Shown: piece by piece, positions 27,046 to 36,828 of the stretch
Numbering within the stretch: the stretch's first letter is position 1
How the letters are laid out: the number at the start of each line of letters is the position of its first letter
Origin: an uncultured Erythrobacter sp.
GTDB taxonomy: Bacteria > Pseudomonadota > Alphaproteobacteria > Sphingomonadales > Sphingomonadaceae
DNA length: 64,000 nucleotides
Assembly (NCBI RefSeq): GCF_947492365.1
Contig: NZ_CANLMB010000001.1
Location: 682,001 to 746,000, forward strand
Direction of reading: 5' to 3'
Position numbers and translations under genes: made by a program
The notes under the pieces: generated by a model
What the model saw: the letters and a program-made list of their open reading frames with translations, nothing else
Told to the model about the DNA's origin: nothing
The model's database searches: none

Positions 27046-27762
27046 GTGACTGGGGAAAGTGCAAATGAAAAAGAGGGTGGAATAATTTCGTACCCACCTC
27101 TCCGGGTAGTCTTGGCAGCAACTGGCGGAATGATTGCTCTTGTTACAATCGCGGCGCTTAGTGGTGTGGACCTTTCTTTCAAACTTCTTGGGCAAGAGGC
27201 AAATGTCACAGCGCCGAGAGACAATGGCAGTAGCAATGGTAATGGCAATGGCGGTGACGGGCAACCGACCAGCGATTCAATCAATCTTTACGACATCAAT
27301 GATCCCGCATTGGTCGATGAGATAGCGAAATTAGACGAAGATCACCCGGTCCGTGCACGGATAATTAGAGAATGCGCAACCAATTCAGGACCTTGTGAAA
27401 CAAGCCTTCGATCTGTCTATGTTTCGTGGCCCGACACCCAATCGAATTATAATCACGCAAAAGCATATGTATGCTCGGGCTCGACCCTAATGGGCAAAAA
27501 CATCTTGATCGCAGACCGCACCAACAATCGGGCGGTGGTGCTGCCCGCCACGGGCAACGCGGGCGACCTAAAGGGGCCTTGCGGGGCGAATATCAACGCC
27601 AATGGTCAAGACGTGACCAAGGACAATTTCATTCAACTCAGCAACGAGCACCTCGAATGCCTAAACGCGGGACAAACGGTGTTGATGACTTACAATGCCC
27701 GCGAAGTGAAGCAGGTTGATCCAGACGACTACGGAGAAGGCTGCCTAGAGGGGATTCTCTAA
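27046..27762 (+). CDS. Orphan membrane-anchored protein with cysteine-containing extracytoplasmic domain
   Basis: A 238-residue protein I do not recognise. Residues about 19-40 form one hydrophobic segment (RVVLAATGGMIALVTIAAL), followed by a Gly/Asn-rich linker (residues about 62-75) and a roughly 160-residue domain with six cysteines (for example IIRECATNSGPCETS, AYVCSGSTLMGKNILIADR, GPCGANINANG), presumably periplasmic and disulfide-bonded. The GTG start is supported by AGGAGGGGCAG directly upstream. Its 5' half is visibly more AT-rich than the neighbours, suggesting recent acquisition. Confidence 0.68.
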   Translation: MTGESANEKEGGIISYPPLRVVLAATGGMIALVTIAALSGVDLSFKLLGQEANVTAPRDNGSSNGNGNGGDGQPTSDSINLYDINDPALVDEIAKLDEDHPVRARIIRECATNSGPCETSLRSVYVSWPDTQSNYNHAKAYVCSGSTLMGKNILIADRTNNRAVVLPATGNAGDLKGPCGANINANGQDVTKDNFIQLSNEHLECLNAGQTVLMTYNAREVKQVDPDDYGEGCLEGIL

Positions 27763-27775
27763 GGCAGGTCGATCT

Positions 27776-28468
27776 TCAAACAGCCTCGAAAGCATATCCA
27801 GCCGAACGCACAGTGCGGATCGGGTCTTCGGAGCCTTCAACACCAATCGCTTTGCGTAGGCGGCGAATATGGACGTCGACGGTGCGCAGTTCGATATCGC
27901 TATCGGTGCCCCAAACCCCATCGAGCAACTGCCCGCGGCTGAACACCCGTCCGGGGCTTTCCATGAAGAATTGGAGCAGGCGGTATTCGGTCGGGCCGAG
28001 TTGGAGCACCTGTCCGGCGCGCTCCACCTTATGTGCGACCGGATCGAGCGTGATATCGCCAACCTTGATGGTTTCACCAGCAAGGGCGGGGCGGATGCGG
28101 CGCATGACCGCCGCAACGCGGGCAAGCAGCTCGCGCGGCGAAAAAGGCTTCGTCAAATAGTCGTCAGCGCCGGTATCGAGCCCGCGCACCCGGTCATCCT
28201 CAGCCTCGCGCGCGGTGAGCATGATGATCGGGACATGAGCGGTGTCTTTGTCACGTCGCAGGCGGCGGCAAACTTCGATCCCGCTGGTGCCTTCGATCAT
28301 CCAGTCCAGGATGACGAGATCGGGCACTTCCTCGCTCGCCAGAATCAGCGCCTCATCGCCGTCGCTGGTGCAGCGGACGTTGTAGCCTTCGTTCTGGAAC
28401 CGGAACTCAAGTAGCTCGGACAGTGCCGGATCGTCTTCGACAAGCAGCAATTTTGCAGCCGACATCAC
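27776..28468 (-). CDS. phoB: Phosphate regulon response regulator
   Basis: A 230-residue OmpR-type regulator. The receiver domain has the acidic pair EDD at the N-terminus, the phosphorylation Asp in VILDWMIEGTSG and the Lys in DDYLTKPFSPREL; the C-terminal winged helix has LGPTEYRLLQFFMESPGRVFSRGQLLDGVWG and TVDVHIRRLRKAIG. It is the last gene of the pho-pst cluster and activates phosphate-starvation genes after phosphorylation by PhoR. Confidence 0.95.
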   Translation of the reverse strand: MMSAAKLLLVEDDPALSELLEFRFQNEGYNVRCTSDGDEALILASEEVPDLVILDWMIEGTSGIEVCRRLRRDKDTAHVPIIMLTAREAEDDRVRGLDTGADDYLTKPFSPRELLARVAAVMRRIRPALAGETIKVGDITLDPVAHKVERAGQVLQLGPTEYRLLQFFMESPGRVFSRGQLLDGVWGTDSDIELRTVDVHIRRLRKAIGVEGSEDPIRTVRSAGYAFEAV

Positions 28469-28523
28469 TGTGCCTCCAAATTCTGGCTCTTAACCGGCTG
28501 ACACGCGAAAACGAGCCGCCTAC

Positions 28524-29192
28524 TCAGGCATCGGCATCAGGCGGATAGGTGCCCGTTGCGGCATAGTGAACCATCTCGGCGACATTGGTCGCATGGTCGC
28601 CAATTCGTTCAAGATATCGCGCCACGAACAGCATCTGCGCAGCGCTCGAAATGGTCGCAGGATTCTCCACCATATGGCTGACGAGATTGCGGAAAATGCT
28701 GTTGTAGAATGCGTCGACCTTGGCATCGGTCGCGATCACTTCGAGCGCAAGGCCCGGGTCGCGCGCTGAATAGGCGGTGAGGACATCGTGAACCATCTCT
28801 CCCGCCAGCTCGCCCATAGCGGGGATCAGAGTAAGCGGTTCGAAATGGTCGCGCCCCTGGATCATGCCGACGCGGCGCGCGATATTCTTGGAATAGTCGC
28901 CAATCCGTTCGACCACGCCCGCAATCTTGAGCGCAGCAATCACTTCGCGCAAATCGTCTGCCATTGGTGCGCGCAAGGCGATGATACGAACGGCGAGCTT
29001 GTCGACTTCCATTTCGAGCGCGTCGATCTTCTTGTCGCGTTCGACCACCTTGTCGCCCAGTTCCTCGTCGCCGCGCACCATCGCGTCCAGCGCTTCCTGA
29101 ATGGCAACCTCGGCCAAGCCGCCCATTTCCGCGATCAGGCCGCGAAGACGGGTGATGTCCTCATCGAATGCTTTGACGGTATGCTCAGTCAT
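28524..29192 (-). CDS. phoU: Phosphate signalling protein PhoU
   Basis: A 222-residue protein with the duplicated three-helix PhoU repeat; each half has the metal-binding motif variant (ALDAMVRGDEELGDKVVERDKKID and YLERIGDHATNVAEMVHY, with ERIGDYSKNIARR between). PhoU links transporter state to PhoR and represses the regulon in high phosphate. It starts 1 base inside the pstB stop and precedes phoB by 55 bases. Confidence 0.95.
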   Translation of the reverse strand: MTEHTVKAFDEDITRLRGLIAEMGGLAEVAIQEALDAMVRGDEELGDKVVERDKKIDALEMEVDKLAVRIIALRAPMADDLREVIAALKIAGVVERIGDYSKNIARRVGMIQGRDHFEPLTLIPAMGELAGEMVHDVLTAYSARDPGLALEVIATDAKVDAFYNSIFRNLVSHMVENPATISSAAQMLFVARYLERIGDHATNVAEMVHYAATGTYPPDADA

Positions 29193-29983
29193 TATCCGTA
29201 ACGTCCTGTGATGTAATCCTTGGTGCGCTCTTCGATCGGATTGGTGAAGATCTCTGACGTCGGGCCGTATTCGACCATGCGGCCAAGGTGGAAGAAGGCA
29301 GTGCGCTGGCTTACGCGGGCAGCCTGCTGCATTGAGTGGGTGACGATAACGATAGCATACCGGCCCGAAAGTTCGTCGATCAATTCTTCAATCTTGGCGG
29401 TGGCGATGGGATCGAGCGCAGAGGCCGGTTCGTCCATCAGAATTACCTCGGGATCGACTGCGATGGCGCGCGCGATGCATAGGCGCTGCTGCTGACCGCC
29501 CGAAAGTGCGGTGCCCGAATCCTCGAGCCTGTCCTTCACTTCGTCCCACAGACCTGCGCGGGTAAGCGAGCGCTCGACGATCACATCGAGATCGGCCTTC
29601 TTCTCGCCAAGTCCGTGAATTTTTGGGCCGTAGGCAACGTTCTCGTATATCGTCTTGGGAAAGGGATTGGGCTTCTGGAACACCATGCCGACGCGCGCGC
29701 GCAGTTGCACCACATCCATCGAATTGCCGTGGATGTCCTCACCCTCAAGCTCGATCAGCCCTGTCACCTTGGCTGAAGGAATCGTGTCATTCATGCGGTT
29801 GAAACACCGCAGGAAGGTCGATTTGCCGCAGCCCGACGGACCGATAAAGGCAGTCACATAGTCAGGCGAAATGTCGATCGAAACATCGTCGATCGCCTTG
29901 TTGTCACCGTAATAGACCGAGACATCGCGAGCCCGCATTTTGGCGTCAGGATTATTCTTGATGGTTTCGTGGACTATGGTCAC
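29192..29983 (-). CDS. pstB: Phosphate ABC transporter ATP-binding protein
   Basis: A 263-residue ATPase. Walker [10 protein letters not shown], signature [14 protein letters not shown], Walker [14 protein letters not shown] and the switch His in [14 protein letters not shown] are all intact, and the PstB-typical [17 protein letters not shown] follows Walker A. It overlaps pstA by 4 bases and phoU by 1, so the pst genes are one transcript. Confidence 0.96.
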   Translation of the reverse strand: MTIVHETIKNNPDAKMRARDVSVYYGDNKAIDDVSIDISPDYVTAFIGPSGCGKSTFLRCFNRMNDTIPSAKVTGLIELEGEDIHGNSMDVVQLRARVGMVFQKPNPFPKTIYENVAYGPKIHGLGEKKADLDVIVERSLTRAGLWDEVKDRLEDSGTALSGGQQQRLCIARAIAVDPEVILMDEPASALDPIATAKIEELIDELSGRYAIVIVTHSMQQAARVSQRTAFFHLGRMVEYGPTSEIFTNPIEERTKDYITGRYG

Positions 29984-31260
29984 CAGGTCTTCTCGAATTT
30001 GTTGCGCAGGTAAATGGCAACGCCATTCATTGCGAGGAGGAACAGCAATAGCACGATAATCGCAGCGCTGGTGCGCTCGACAAAGCCGCGGTCAATTTCA
30101 TCAGACCACAGGAAGATTTGCATCGGCAAAACGGTCGCAGGAGAGGTAAAGCCGTCAGGCGGGGTAGCGACAAAGGCACGCATCCCGATCAGCAGCAGCG
30201 GCGCAGTCTCTCCTAGCGCGCGGGCCATACCGATGATGGTTCCGGTCAGCATCCCCGGCAGCGCGAGCGGCAGGACATGGTGGAACACGACCTGTACCGG
30301 CGAGGCTCCCACTGCCAGCGCGCCGTCACGGATCGAAGGCGGCACAGACTTGATCGCATTGCGGCCCGAAATCACGATGACCGGCATAGTCATCAGCGCC
30401 AACGTCATACCGCCAATTAGCGGGGCTGAGCGCAAATTGGGGAACAGCGTCAGGAATACAGCCAGACCCAGCAAGCCAAATATGATCGAGGGAACAGCGG
30501 CCAGATTGTTGATCGACACTTCAATAAGGTCGGTCCAGCGATTCTTAGGCGCGTATTCCTCCAGATAGAGCGCGGCCAGCACCCCGATCGGGAATGCCAG
30601 CAGGAAGGTCACGACCATTGTGAGCATCGAGCCTTTCAGCGCGCCCCAGATCCCAACCTTTTGCGGGCTGGTCGCGTCCGAACGGCTGAGGAAGCCCCAA
30701 TCCCAGTTTCTCGCCAGCTTTCCTTCGCCCGACAACTGCTGCGCAAGCGCCTGCATTTCGGCCGAACCTTCTCCGGCAAGTCCAGATGCAAGGTCGGATG
30801 ACGCAGTGAGATCAAACTCATAGGTTTGCGTCAAAAGCGCCGGATCGGATTGGACCGCCCGGGCAACTTCCCGCCAGGAATCGCGGTCTATTTCGGCCGC
30901 ACCCTCTGCTCCCAGCTCCGCCATAGCAGCGGCTTCGACCACAGCAGGCAGTCCTTGCATTTCGAGGCGCTGGATCGCGTCGGGGGAGGCCAACAATGCC
31001 TCGTCGGCTGCGATCCCGCTCGATGCCAGATCAATTGGCACGCTCACTTCGGCGCGCTGGAACCCGCCAACGCCGTTGGAAAGCATATTGGCGAGCAGGA
31101 AGATCAGCACCGAGATGGAGAACAGGATCGCGCCCAGGCCGAGCGCACGAAAAAGCCGCTCTGCGCGGTATCGCTGTGCCAAACGCTTGGCAAACGCGTC
31201 GGTGCGGGTGGGCCCGCCAGCCGGCAATTCGGCCTGCAGCTCGGTTGCGGTATTACTCAT
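29980..31260 (-). CDS. pstA: Phosphate ABC transporter permease PstA
   Basis: A 426-residue permease, about 130 longer than E. coli PstA. After the first membrane helix (near residues 38-60) comes a periplasmic insert of roughly 130 residues, like the DUF3333 region of alphaproteobacterial PstA. The C-terminal permease core has the EAA-loop [28 protein letters not shown]. The start MSNTATELQ overlaps the pstC stop (ATGAGTAA). A start 3 codons upstream is possible. Confidence 0.93.
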   Translation of the reverse strand: MSNTATELQAELPAGGPTRTDAFAKRLAQRYRAERLFRALGLGAILFSISVLIFLLANMLSNGVGGFQRAEVSVPIDLASSGIAADEALLASPDAIQRLEMQGLPAVVEAAAMAELGAEGAAEIDRDSWREVARAVQSDPALLTQTYEFDLTASSDLASGLAGEGSAEMQALAQQLSGEGKLARNWDWGFLSRSDATSPQKVGIWGALKGSMLTMVVTFLLAFPIGVLAALYLEEYAPKNRWTDLIEVSINNLAAVPSIIFGLLGLAVFLTLFPNLRSAPLIGGMTLALMTMPVIVISGRNAIKSVPPSIRDGALAVGASPVQVVFHHVLPLALPGMLTGTIIGMARALGETAPLLLIGMRAFVATPPDGFTSPATVLPMQIFLWSDEIDRGFVERTSAAIIVLLLFLLAMNGVAIYLRNKFEKTW

Positions 31261-32638
31261 AAGCCTCACGGAAGCGTTTCACGACGCGCAATGCGATGAT
31301 GTTGAGCACGAGGGTGACGAGGAATAGGACAAAGCCGAGCGCAAAGGCGCTGAGCGTTGCAGGGTGGTCAAAGCTGCCTTCGCCGGTGAGCATTGCGACG
31401 ATCTGATAGGTCACAGTGGTCATCGTATCGAGCGGATTGGCTGTCAGGTTAGAAGATGCGCCCGCCGCCATCACGACGATCATAGTCTCGCCAATCGCTC
31501 GGCTGACCGCGAGCATGATTCCTGCAACAATGCCGGGAAGAGCTGCGGGGAAGAGCACGCGTTTGATGGTTTCGGACTGGGTGGCGCCCATCGCAAGGCT
31601 GCCATCGCGCATCGCGCTGGGCACAGCCGCCATCGAATCGTCGGCCATGGAAGAGACGAAGGGAATAATCATGACGCCCATCACCACGCCAGCGGCAAGC
31701 GCGCTTTCACTCGACGCGCCCGAAATGCCGATTGAAACCGCCATATCGCGCACGGCGGGGGCAACAGTAAGCGCGGCGAAGTAGCCGTATACGACCGTCG
31801 GAATACCCGCGAGAATTTCAAGCGCGGGCTTCACCCATTTGCGCACAGAGGGCGCTGCATATTGGGTAAGGTAAATCGCGCTCATCAGGCCAAGCGGGAT
31901 GGCTACGATCATCGCGATGATCGCGCCGATAAATATCGTGCCCCAGAACAGCGGGATCGCGCCGTAACGCGAAGCATCGGGATTATCCGGATTGCCCATC
32001 GGATCGGGCCCCCAGAAGGTCCCGAACAGGAAATCGACCGGTGACACCATTCCGAAGAAGCGAATCGTCTCAAACACCAGGCTCGCCACGATCCCGAACG
32101 TTGTGAGGATCGCGACCAGCGATGCGAGCAGCAACACAACCATCACTGTACGCTCAACCCGTGTTCGGGCGTGGAAATCGGGTCGTACCCGCAGGAAACT
32201 CCATGCACCGCCGCCAAACGCGATAAGGACCGTCAGTGCGTAGCCGATCAGGTTGTATTGGCTGAACGCCTCACGAAAAGGTTCGACCAAAGGCGCAGCG
32301 TCCTGGTTGAACACCACCGTCGATGCTCCGGATGCGACTGCGCGGGCCTCGGACAGCAATGCTTCGCGCTGGAAACCGATATCGGGCAGGCTTGCGGCAG
32401 CCGGGGAGGCGAGCACGCTTTGCAGCACAAGTTGCGGCGCGACGATCGACCACAGGACGATAAAGACTAGCACCGGAATGACGACCCACAGCGCCACATA
32501 CCATGCGTGATAGGTGGGCCGCGCAAGCGGGCGCACCTCAGGTTCTGATTTCTTGAAGCTCCACGCCTTGGCCCGCCCGGCCAGCCAGCCTGCCAGGCCC
32601 AACCCGATAGCAATCAGAATGAGAGTAATCGGCGACAT
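31253..32638 (-). CDS. pstC: Phosphate ABC transporter permease PstC
   Basis: A 461-residue permease, longer than E. coli PstC (about 320) because of extra N-terminal helices and a periplasmic loop before the core, as is usual in this class. The core contains FGTFWGPDPMGNPDNPDASRYGAIPLFWGT and the EAA-loop DGSLAMGATQSETIKRVLFPAALPGIVAG. It is followed by pstA with an 8-base overlap. No pstS gene separates it from phoR. Confidence 0.93.
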   Translation of the reverse strand: MSPITLILIAIGLGLAGWLAGRAKAWSFKKSEPEVRPLARPTYHAWYVALWVVIPVLVFIVLWSIVAPQLVLQSVLASPAAASLPDIGFQREALLSEARAVASGASTVVFNQDAAPLVEPFREAFSQYNLIGYALTVLIAFGGGAWSFLRVRPDFHARTRVERTVMVVLLLASLVAILTTFGIVASLVFETIRFFGMVSPVDFLFGTFWGPDPMGNPDNPDASRYGAIPLFWGTIFIGAIIAMIVAIPLGLMSAIYLTQYAAPSVRKWVKPALEILAGIPTVVYGYFAALTVAPAVRDMAVSIGISGASSESALAAGVVMGVMIIPFVSSMADDSMAAVPSAMRDGSLAMGATQSETIKRVLFPAALPGIVAGIMLAVSRAIGETMIVVMAAGASSNLTANPLDTMTTVTYQIVAMLTGEGSFDHPATLSAFALGFVLFLVTLVLNIIALRVVKRFREAYE

Positions 32639-32766
32639 GGATTGAACCTGTTTCCTCTAAATGGACACCAGCACGACGATCTGTGCCGCACCATGGCGGC
32701 ACCTACACCGCTCATGATCCCTGCTTTCAATCAACTCAATGCGCATGTCCGAGAAATAAGACACAT
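32639..32766 (-). promoter_or_regulatory. phoR-pstC gap with a hairpin; no pstS
   Basis: This 128-bp gap contains a perfect 7-bp hairpin GTGCCGC-ACCATG-GCGGCAC at 32683-32702. I looked for a Pho box (paired CTGTCAT) and saw only poor partial matches. It could hold a promoter for pstCAB-phoUB, or attenuate read-through from phoR. Confidence 0.4.
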
Positions 32767-34002
32767 CTATGACTCAATCCCCAGCTTCACGCTTCTTTCT
32801 TCAATTTTCGGCTTCGGCGGGTCGTCCTTGGCTGCAATCGGCAAACGCACGATGACGCTGGTTCCCTTGCCCAACTCGCTGTCGATATTGAGCCTGCCGC
32901 GATGGCGTTGAACGATATGCTTCACGATTGCGAGGCCGAGTCCTGTTCCGCCCGACGCGCGGCTGCGGCCGGGATCGGTGCGGTAGAAACGGCGGGTGAG
33001 ATGCGGGAGCTGTTCCGGCGCGATACCCTCTCCCTGGTCGATGACTGACAGGCGCGCCATAGAGTCGCGGCCCACTGCCAGTTCCACCTTCACCGAAGTT
33101 TCAAGGCTCCCATATTTGAGCGCGTTATCGACCAGATTGCGGACCATCTGTTCCAGTTGCTTCTCGTCGCCTTGGACATGCAGATTGGGCTTCAGGTCGA
33201 GATCAAGCCGGCTAAGCCGCTCGCTCCCAGCTGCATCACGGGCAGCGCGCTCGACCAAGGTGCGCAGATCGAACACATCGTTCGGTAGATCGTGCTTTTC
33301 TGCCTCGACCCGCGAGAGACTCATCAAATCGCTGATAAGGCTGTGCATTCGCTGCGCCTCACGCTCCATCGTGCGCAGAAACTTTTGCGCGGTTGGTTCG
33401 GTGAGGTTGTCTCCGCCTTCGCGCAATGTCTCGACATAACCAAGAATCGCGGCAAGCGGCGTGCGCAGCTCATGGCTTGCATTGGCGACAAAGTCTGTGT
33501 GGGCGCGGCTGATATCGGCTTCGGCTGACTGGTTTATCAGCTCTATCACAGCCAGATCCTCGTCTATTGCCTGACGGTTGATCTGCCAGATGTCCTGCCA
33601 CCGGATCAATCCGTGGACGGTCGCATTGCCGTTGCGATTTTCACTGAACAGCGCGATCGCTTCGGGATGGCGAAAGGCGACGCGTGCATCTTGCCCAACC
33701 ACGTGCGCGCCCATCAAATCGCGCGCTGTGCGATTGGCAATGGCGATCACGTTCTTGTCGGCGACCAGAACCGGGGTGGAGGAGTTTTCGATCAGCTTGC
33801 GAATGGATCGGCGGCTGATCGGCCGCGGAGTGACGACCGGCGGCTCTTCGGGCGGACGTCCGGTGGCCAGCAGCAACGAGCCGATCCAAAGGACGGCCAC
33901 GGCTATGGCGATCATCGGGTCAATGCTGAGCGTCAGCATGGCGACAAACGTCACCAACGCCAGCGCAATACCGACAAAGGGGAGGGTTCGGCTTGTTCCC
34001 AT
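32767..34002 (-). CDS. phoR: Phosphate regulon sensor histidine kinase
   Basis: A 411-residue kinase: two N-terminal membrane helices with a very short loop, no large periplasmic sensor, a PAS-like region (SSTPVLVADKNVIAIANRTARDLMG), the H box NASHELRTPLAAILGYVETL, and HATPase motifs RNLVDNALKYG, VIDQGEGIAPEQLPHLTRRFYRTD and GGTGLGLAIVKHIVQRHRG. This architecture and the pst-phoUB neighbours identify PhoR. ATG 34002 is preferred; the frame is open to 34038. Confidence 0.93.
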   Translation of the reverse strand: MGTSRTLPFVGIALALVTFVAMLTLSIDPMIAIAVAVLWIGSLLLATGRPPEEPPVVTPRPISRRSIRKLIENSSTPVLVADKNVIAIANRTARDLMGAHVVGQDARVAFRHPEAIALFSENRNGNATVHGLIRWQDIWQINRQAIDEDLAVIELINQSAEADISRAHTDFVANASHELRTPLAAILGYVETLREGGDNLTEPTAQKFLRTMEREAQRMHSLISDLMSLSRVEAEKHDLPNDVFDLRTLVERAARDAAGSERLSRLDLDLKPNLHVQGDEKQLEQMVRNLVDNALKYGSLETSVKVELAVGRDSMARLSVIDQGEGIAPEQLPHLTRRFYRTDPGRSRASGGTGLGLAIVKHIVQRHRGRLNIDSELGKGTSVIVRLPIAAKDDPPKPKIEERSVKLGIES

Positions 34003-34097
34003 CGCGCAACGCTCTACCGCCCGTGGGCCGCAGGTCAAATATCCATCTGGGGATATCGAGACCCAAGCCGGGCGCGCGAGAGTGGAGATGAAGGAGG

Positions 34098-34172
34098 TGG
34101 TGACCCCTACGGGAATCGAACCCGTGTTTCAGCCGTGAAAGGGCCGCGTCCTAACCGCTAGACGAAGGGGCC
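34098..34172 (-). tRNA. tRNA-Glu (anticodon TTC)
   Basis: On the minus strand the acceptor GGCCCCT pairs with AGGGGTC, the D arm is GTCTAGCGGTTAGGAC, the anticodon stem-loop CGGCC-CTTTCAC-GGCTG carries TTC, the T loop is TTCGATT, and CCA is encoded. Total 75 nt with CCA. Confidence 0.96.
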
Positions 34173-34288
34173 ACGCTCGTTGCGAGGTCGCGCATCTAGT
34201 CAGGCGTGATCGAAGGGTCAAGCCCTGTCTGCCTCACCTTTCAGAAAAATATGCTCGATGCCCAATGCCAGCTGGGGAAAAGCCGCGC

Positions 34289-36076
34289 TCAGTCCGCGAA
34301 TGCGGCATCTTCCAGGTGCAACTCGGCTGCGGGGCGAGGGCCCCAATCGTCGATTTTCACTCGTCCGGCGAGATGGAAGCTGCGCCCCTTGCTCCGATGC
34401 ATCAGCGTTTGCGCCATTTCGGTCTCGGCTGCACGGAACGCGATAGCCTTGAACGAACGGCCATCACTGCCTGCCGCGATGACGCGCAGATGGTCCTTGC
34501 CGACAATATCCGCCTTCACGATTCGCACTGGCCCCACAGCGACGCGCGGGGCCGGCCAGCCAACGCCATAAGGGCCTGCGGCCTCGAGAGTGGTTACAAG
34601 ATCAGGCGTCAATCCACCGGGTGCGAGCGACAGATCGAGTTTCATGACCTGTTCGGTGCGCGCGCGCTCGACATCGCGGGCGAGCCGCTCGTCGAGAAAT
34701 TCGGTGAAGGCAGAGAGCTTCCCCGCCTCGATTGTCAGCCCAGCGGCCATCGCATGCCCGCCGCCTGCAACGAGCAGTCCGGACTCGCGCGCCGCGATGA
34801 TGGCAGCGCCGATATCAACCCCGCTGATCGAACGCCCCGATCCTTTTCCGGTCCCATCGCTTTCATCCAGCGCGATGACAATTGAAGGCTTGCCGGTCTT
34901 CTCCTTGATTCGTCCCGCGACGATGCCGATCACTCCCGGGTGCCAGCCGGATCCGGAAAGCACCTGAACCGCCATATTGTGTTGCCCGCCCAGCTGGGCC
35001 TCGGCGGCGGATTGCACTTCGGCCTCGATCGCGCGGCGCTCCTCGTTGAGCGCAGACAGCTGTTCGGCGATGTCGCGCGCTTCTTCGGGATCGCGCGTGG
35101 TCAGAAGCCGCACTCCCAACGTCGATTCCCCGATCCGTCCGCCAGCGTTGATCCGCGGCCCCAATGCAAAGCCCAAATCGGAGGCGATAGGCGCGCGCTT
35201 CAAACGGCTTGCATCCATGAGCGCAGCCATCCCGATCCGGTCCCGGCGCGCGAGCACTTTGAGCCCCTGCGCCACAAAAGCGCGGTTGAGGCCGTGCAAA
35301 GCCGCAACATCAGCAACAGTGCCAAGCGCAACCAGATCGAGCAGCGCCATCAGATCGGGCTCGTCTCGACCTTCGAAATAGCCTTTGCCGCGCAGGTTCC
35401 GAACGAGCGCGATCGCGAGCAGGAATGCGACTCCCACCGCCGCCAGATGGCCGTGCGATGCCGCCAGATCATTCTCGTCCAGCCGGTTGGGGTTCACCAG
35501 CGCGGCAGTAGGGGGCAGCTCGGCAGCGCATTTGTGGTGATCGACCACGATCACATCGACGCCAGCCTCTTTCGCCATAGCAAGTGCTTCATAGGCCATC
35601 GCCCCGCAATCGACTGTGACAATCAGGCTCGACCCATCCTCGGCCAGTTGCACCAGCGCTTCGCCAGTCGGGCCATAGCCTTCAAGCAGGCGGTCTGGGA
35701 TGTAATAGCCTGCCTCAACACCCAGCGCGCGCAGCAACTCAACAAGCAAGGCCGCGCTGGTCGCGCCATCGACGTCGTAATCGCCGTAGATAGTGATCTG
35801 CTCACTTGCGAAAATCGCGCTTGCAATCCGCTCTGCGGCGCGGTCCATGTCGCGAAACTCTGAGGGGTTGGGTAGAAACTCCCTCATCGTTGGCTGAGCA
35901 TGCTTTGCCACGTCTTCTTCGGTCACGCCGCGGGTCATCAACAATTGCGATGTGATATCGCGGTTAAGCCCGGCGGCATCTTCGCCGAGGTCCATATTAC
36001 CGCCGCGCCAATGCCAAGCGCGCCCGGCGAGCGACTGTGAAACTCCAAGCACATGAGAAAGCGAGTGGGTGGCCAT
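34289..36076 (-). CDS. recJ: Single-stranded-DNA-specific exonuclease RecJ
   Basis: 5'-3' ssDNA exonuclease of recombination and mismatch repair. The 595-residue protein has the DHH-family motifs in order: ITIYGDYDVDGATSAALLVELLR, LIVTVDCGAMAYEAL, DVIVVDHHKCAAELP and the DHHA1 motif GGGHAMAAGLTIE. The C-terminal OB region is present (DIVGKDHLRVIAAG). Length is normal, so the enzyme should be active. The upstream neighbour at 36174 is divergent. Confidence 0.95.
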   Translation of the reverse strand: MATHSLSHVLGVSQSLAGRAWHWRGGNMDLGEDAAGLNRDITSQLLMTRGVTEEDVAKHAQPTMREFLPNPSEFRDMDRAAERIASAIFASEQITIYGDYDVDGATSAALLVELLRALGVEAGYYIPDRLLEGYGPTGEALVQLAEDGSSLIVTVDCGAMAYEALAMAKEAGVDVIVVDHHKCAAELPPTAALVNPNRLDENDLAASHGHLAAVGVAFLLAIALVRNLRGKGYFEGRDEPDLMALLDLVALGTVADVAALHGLNRAFVAQGLKVLARRDRIGMAALMDASRLKRAPIASDLGFALGPRINAGGRIGESTLGVRLLTTRDPEEARDIAEQLSALNEERRAIEAEVQSAAEAQLGGQHNMAVQVLSGSGWHPGVIGIVAGRIKEKTGKPSIVIALDESDGTGKGSGRSISGVDIGAAIIAARESGLLVAGGGHAMAAGLTIEAGKLSAFTEFLDERLARDVERARTEQVMKLDLSLAPGGLTPDLVTTLEAAGPYGVGWPAPRVAVGPVRIVKADIVGKDHLRVIAAGSDGRSFKAIAFRAAETEMAQTLMHRSKGRSFHLAGRVKIDDWGPRPAAELHLEDAAFAD

Positions 36077-36173
36077 CGGGCGGCTCTAGCTGATCCGGAA
36101 AGCATGCGACAGGCGCGCGGCCAGACAATCGACAATTGACTCGAAGAGCAATGGATGGCGTTGATTGCGTCCA

Positions 36174-36656
36174 ATGAGCGAGAAACCAACCCTTCTGGTC
36201 ATCTGGCACAGCCGCACGGGTGCGAGCGAAACGATGGCGCGTGCAGCGGCAGAACACGAAGCAGCAAGGCTGATGCGCGCGCAGCATGTGCGTGCCGAGC
36301 ATATCCTTGAAGCCTCCGCCTATCTGTTCGTTTGTCCTGAAAATCTTGCCTCGATGAGCGGTGCGATGAAGGAGATGTTCGACACCAATTACTATCCCGT
36401 TCTCGGACGGATCGAAGGGCGGGCCTATGCCACGATCATTGCAGCTGGTTCAGACGGTGAGGGTGCGCAGCGCCAGATTGACAGGATTGCTACCGGGTGG
36501 CGATTGCGCCGCGTGGCCGATCCTTTGATTGCGAACTTTGCAGCGCAAACACCAGAGACCATTCTTGCCGCAAAATATCCGTCGGACCAAATATTGACGC
36601 AATGCCGTGATATCGGAGCCGCAATATCTGAGGGCGTTCTCGCCGGAATGTTTTGA
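36174..36656 (+). CDS. Flavodoxin-like / NAD(P)H-dependent FMN reductase-like protein
   Basis: A 160-residue protein with the flavodoxin-fold start TLLVIWHSRTGASETMARAAAEH, where SRTGASETM is the phosphate-binding loop for FMN. It continues with YLFVCPENLASMSGAMKEMFDTNYY, the second flavin-contact loop of the NAD(P)H:FMN reductase/flavodoxin group, and a conserved GEGAQRQIDRIATGWRLR. A cytoplasmic redox enzyme or electron carrier is likely; the partner is unknown. The ATG 3 codons after the first in-frame TTG is chosen. Confidence 0.8.
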   Translation: MSEKPTLLVIWHSRTGASETMARAAAEHEAARLMRAQHVRAEHILEASAYLFVCPENLASMSGAMKEMFDTNYYPVLGRIEGRAYATIIAAGSDGEGAQRQIDRIATGWRLRRVADPLIANFAAQTPETILAAKYPSDQILTQCRDIGAAISEGVLAGMF

Positions 36657-36828
36657 CTAAGTAACCCGAATTGTGTTCTGAATTGTGTATATTCTACTCA
36701 CACGGGACTCGACGCGGGGCGCAAATAGGGCCAAGCTCCGTGGTCAGGCGTTGCCGAGGGTCGCGGTAATGAGGGGATCGTAGCCAATCGCACAATCATC
36801 GGATTCCGGTGCCAAAGGGCTCTACCTG
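36657..36828. other. Intergenic region before the AHH-nuclease gene pair
   Basis: A 172-bp gap with an AT-rich promoter-like patch near 36675-36700 (TGAATTGTGTATATTC). The coding frame of the following gene is open back to 36784 without an ATG or GTG, so the exact gene boundary is uncertain. Confidence 0.4.

Noticed and set aside
32639..32766. Pho box upstream of pstC
   Set aside because: Only partial half-site matches to CTGTCAT with wrong spacing.
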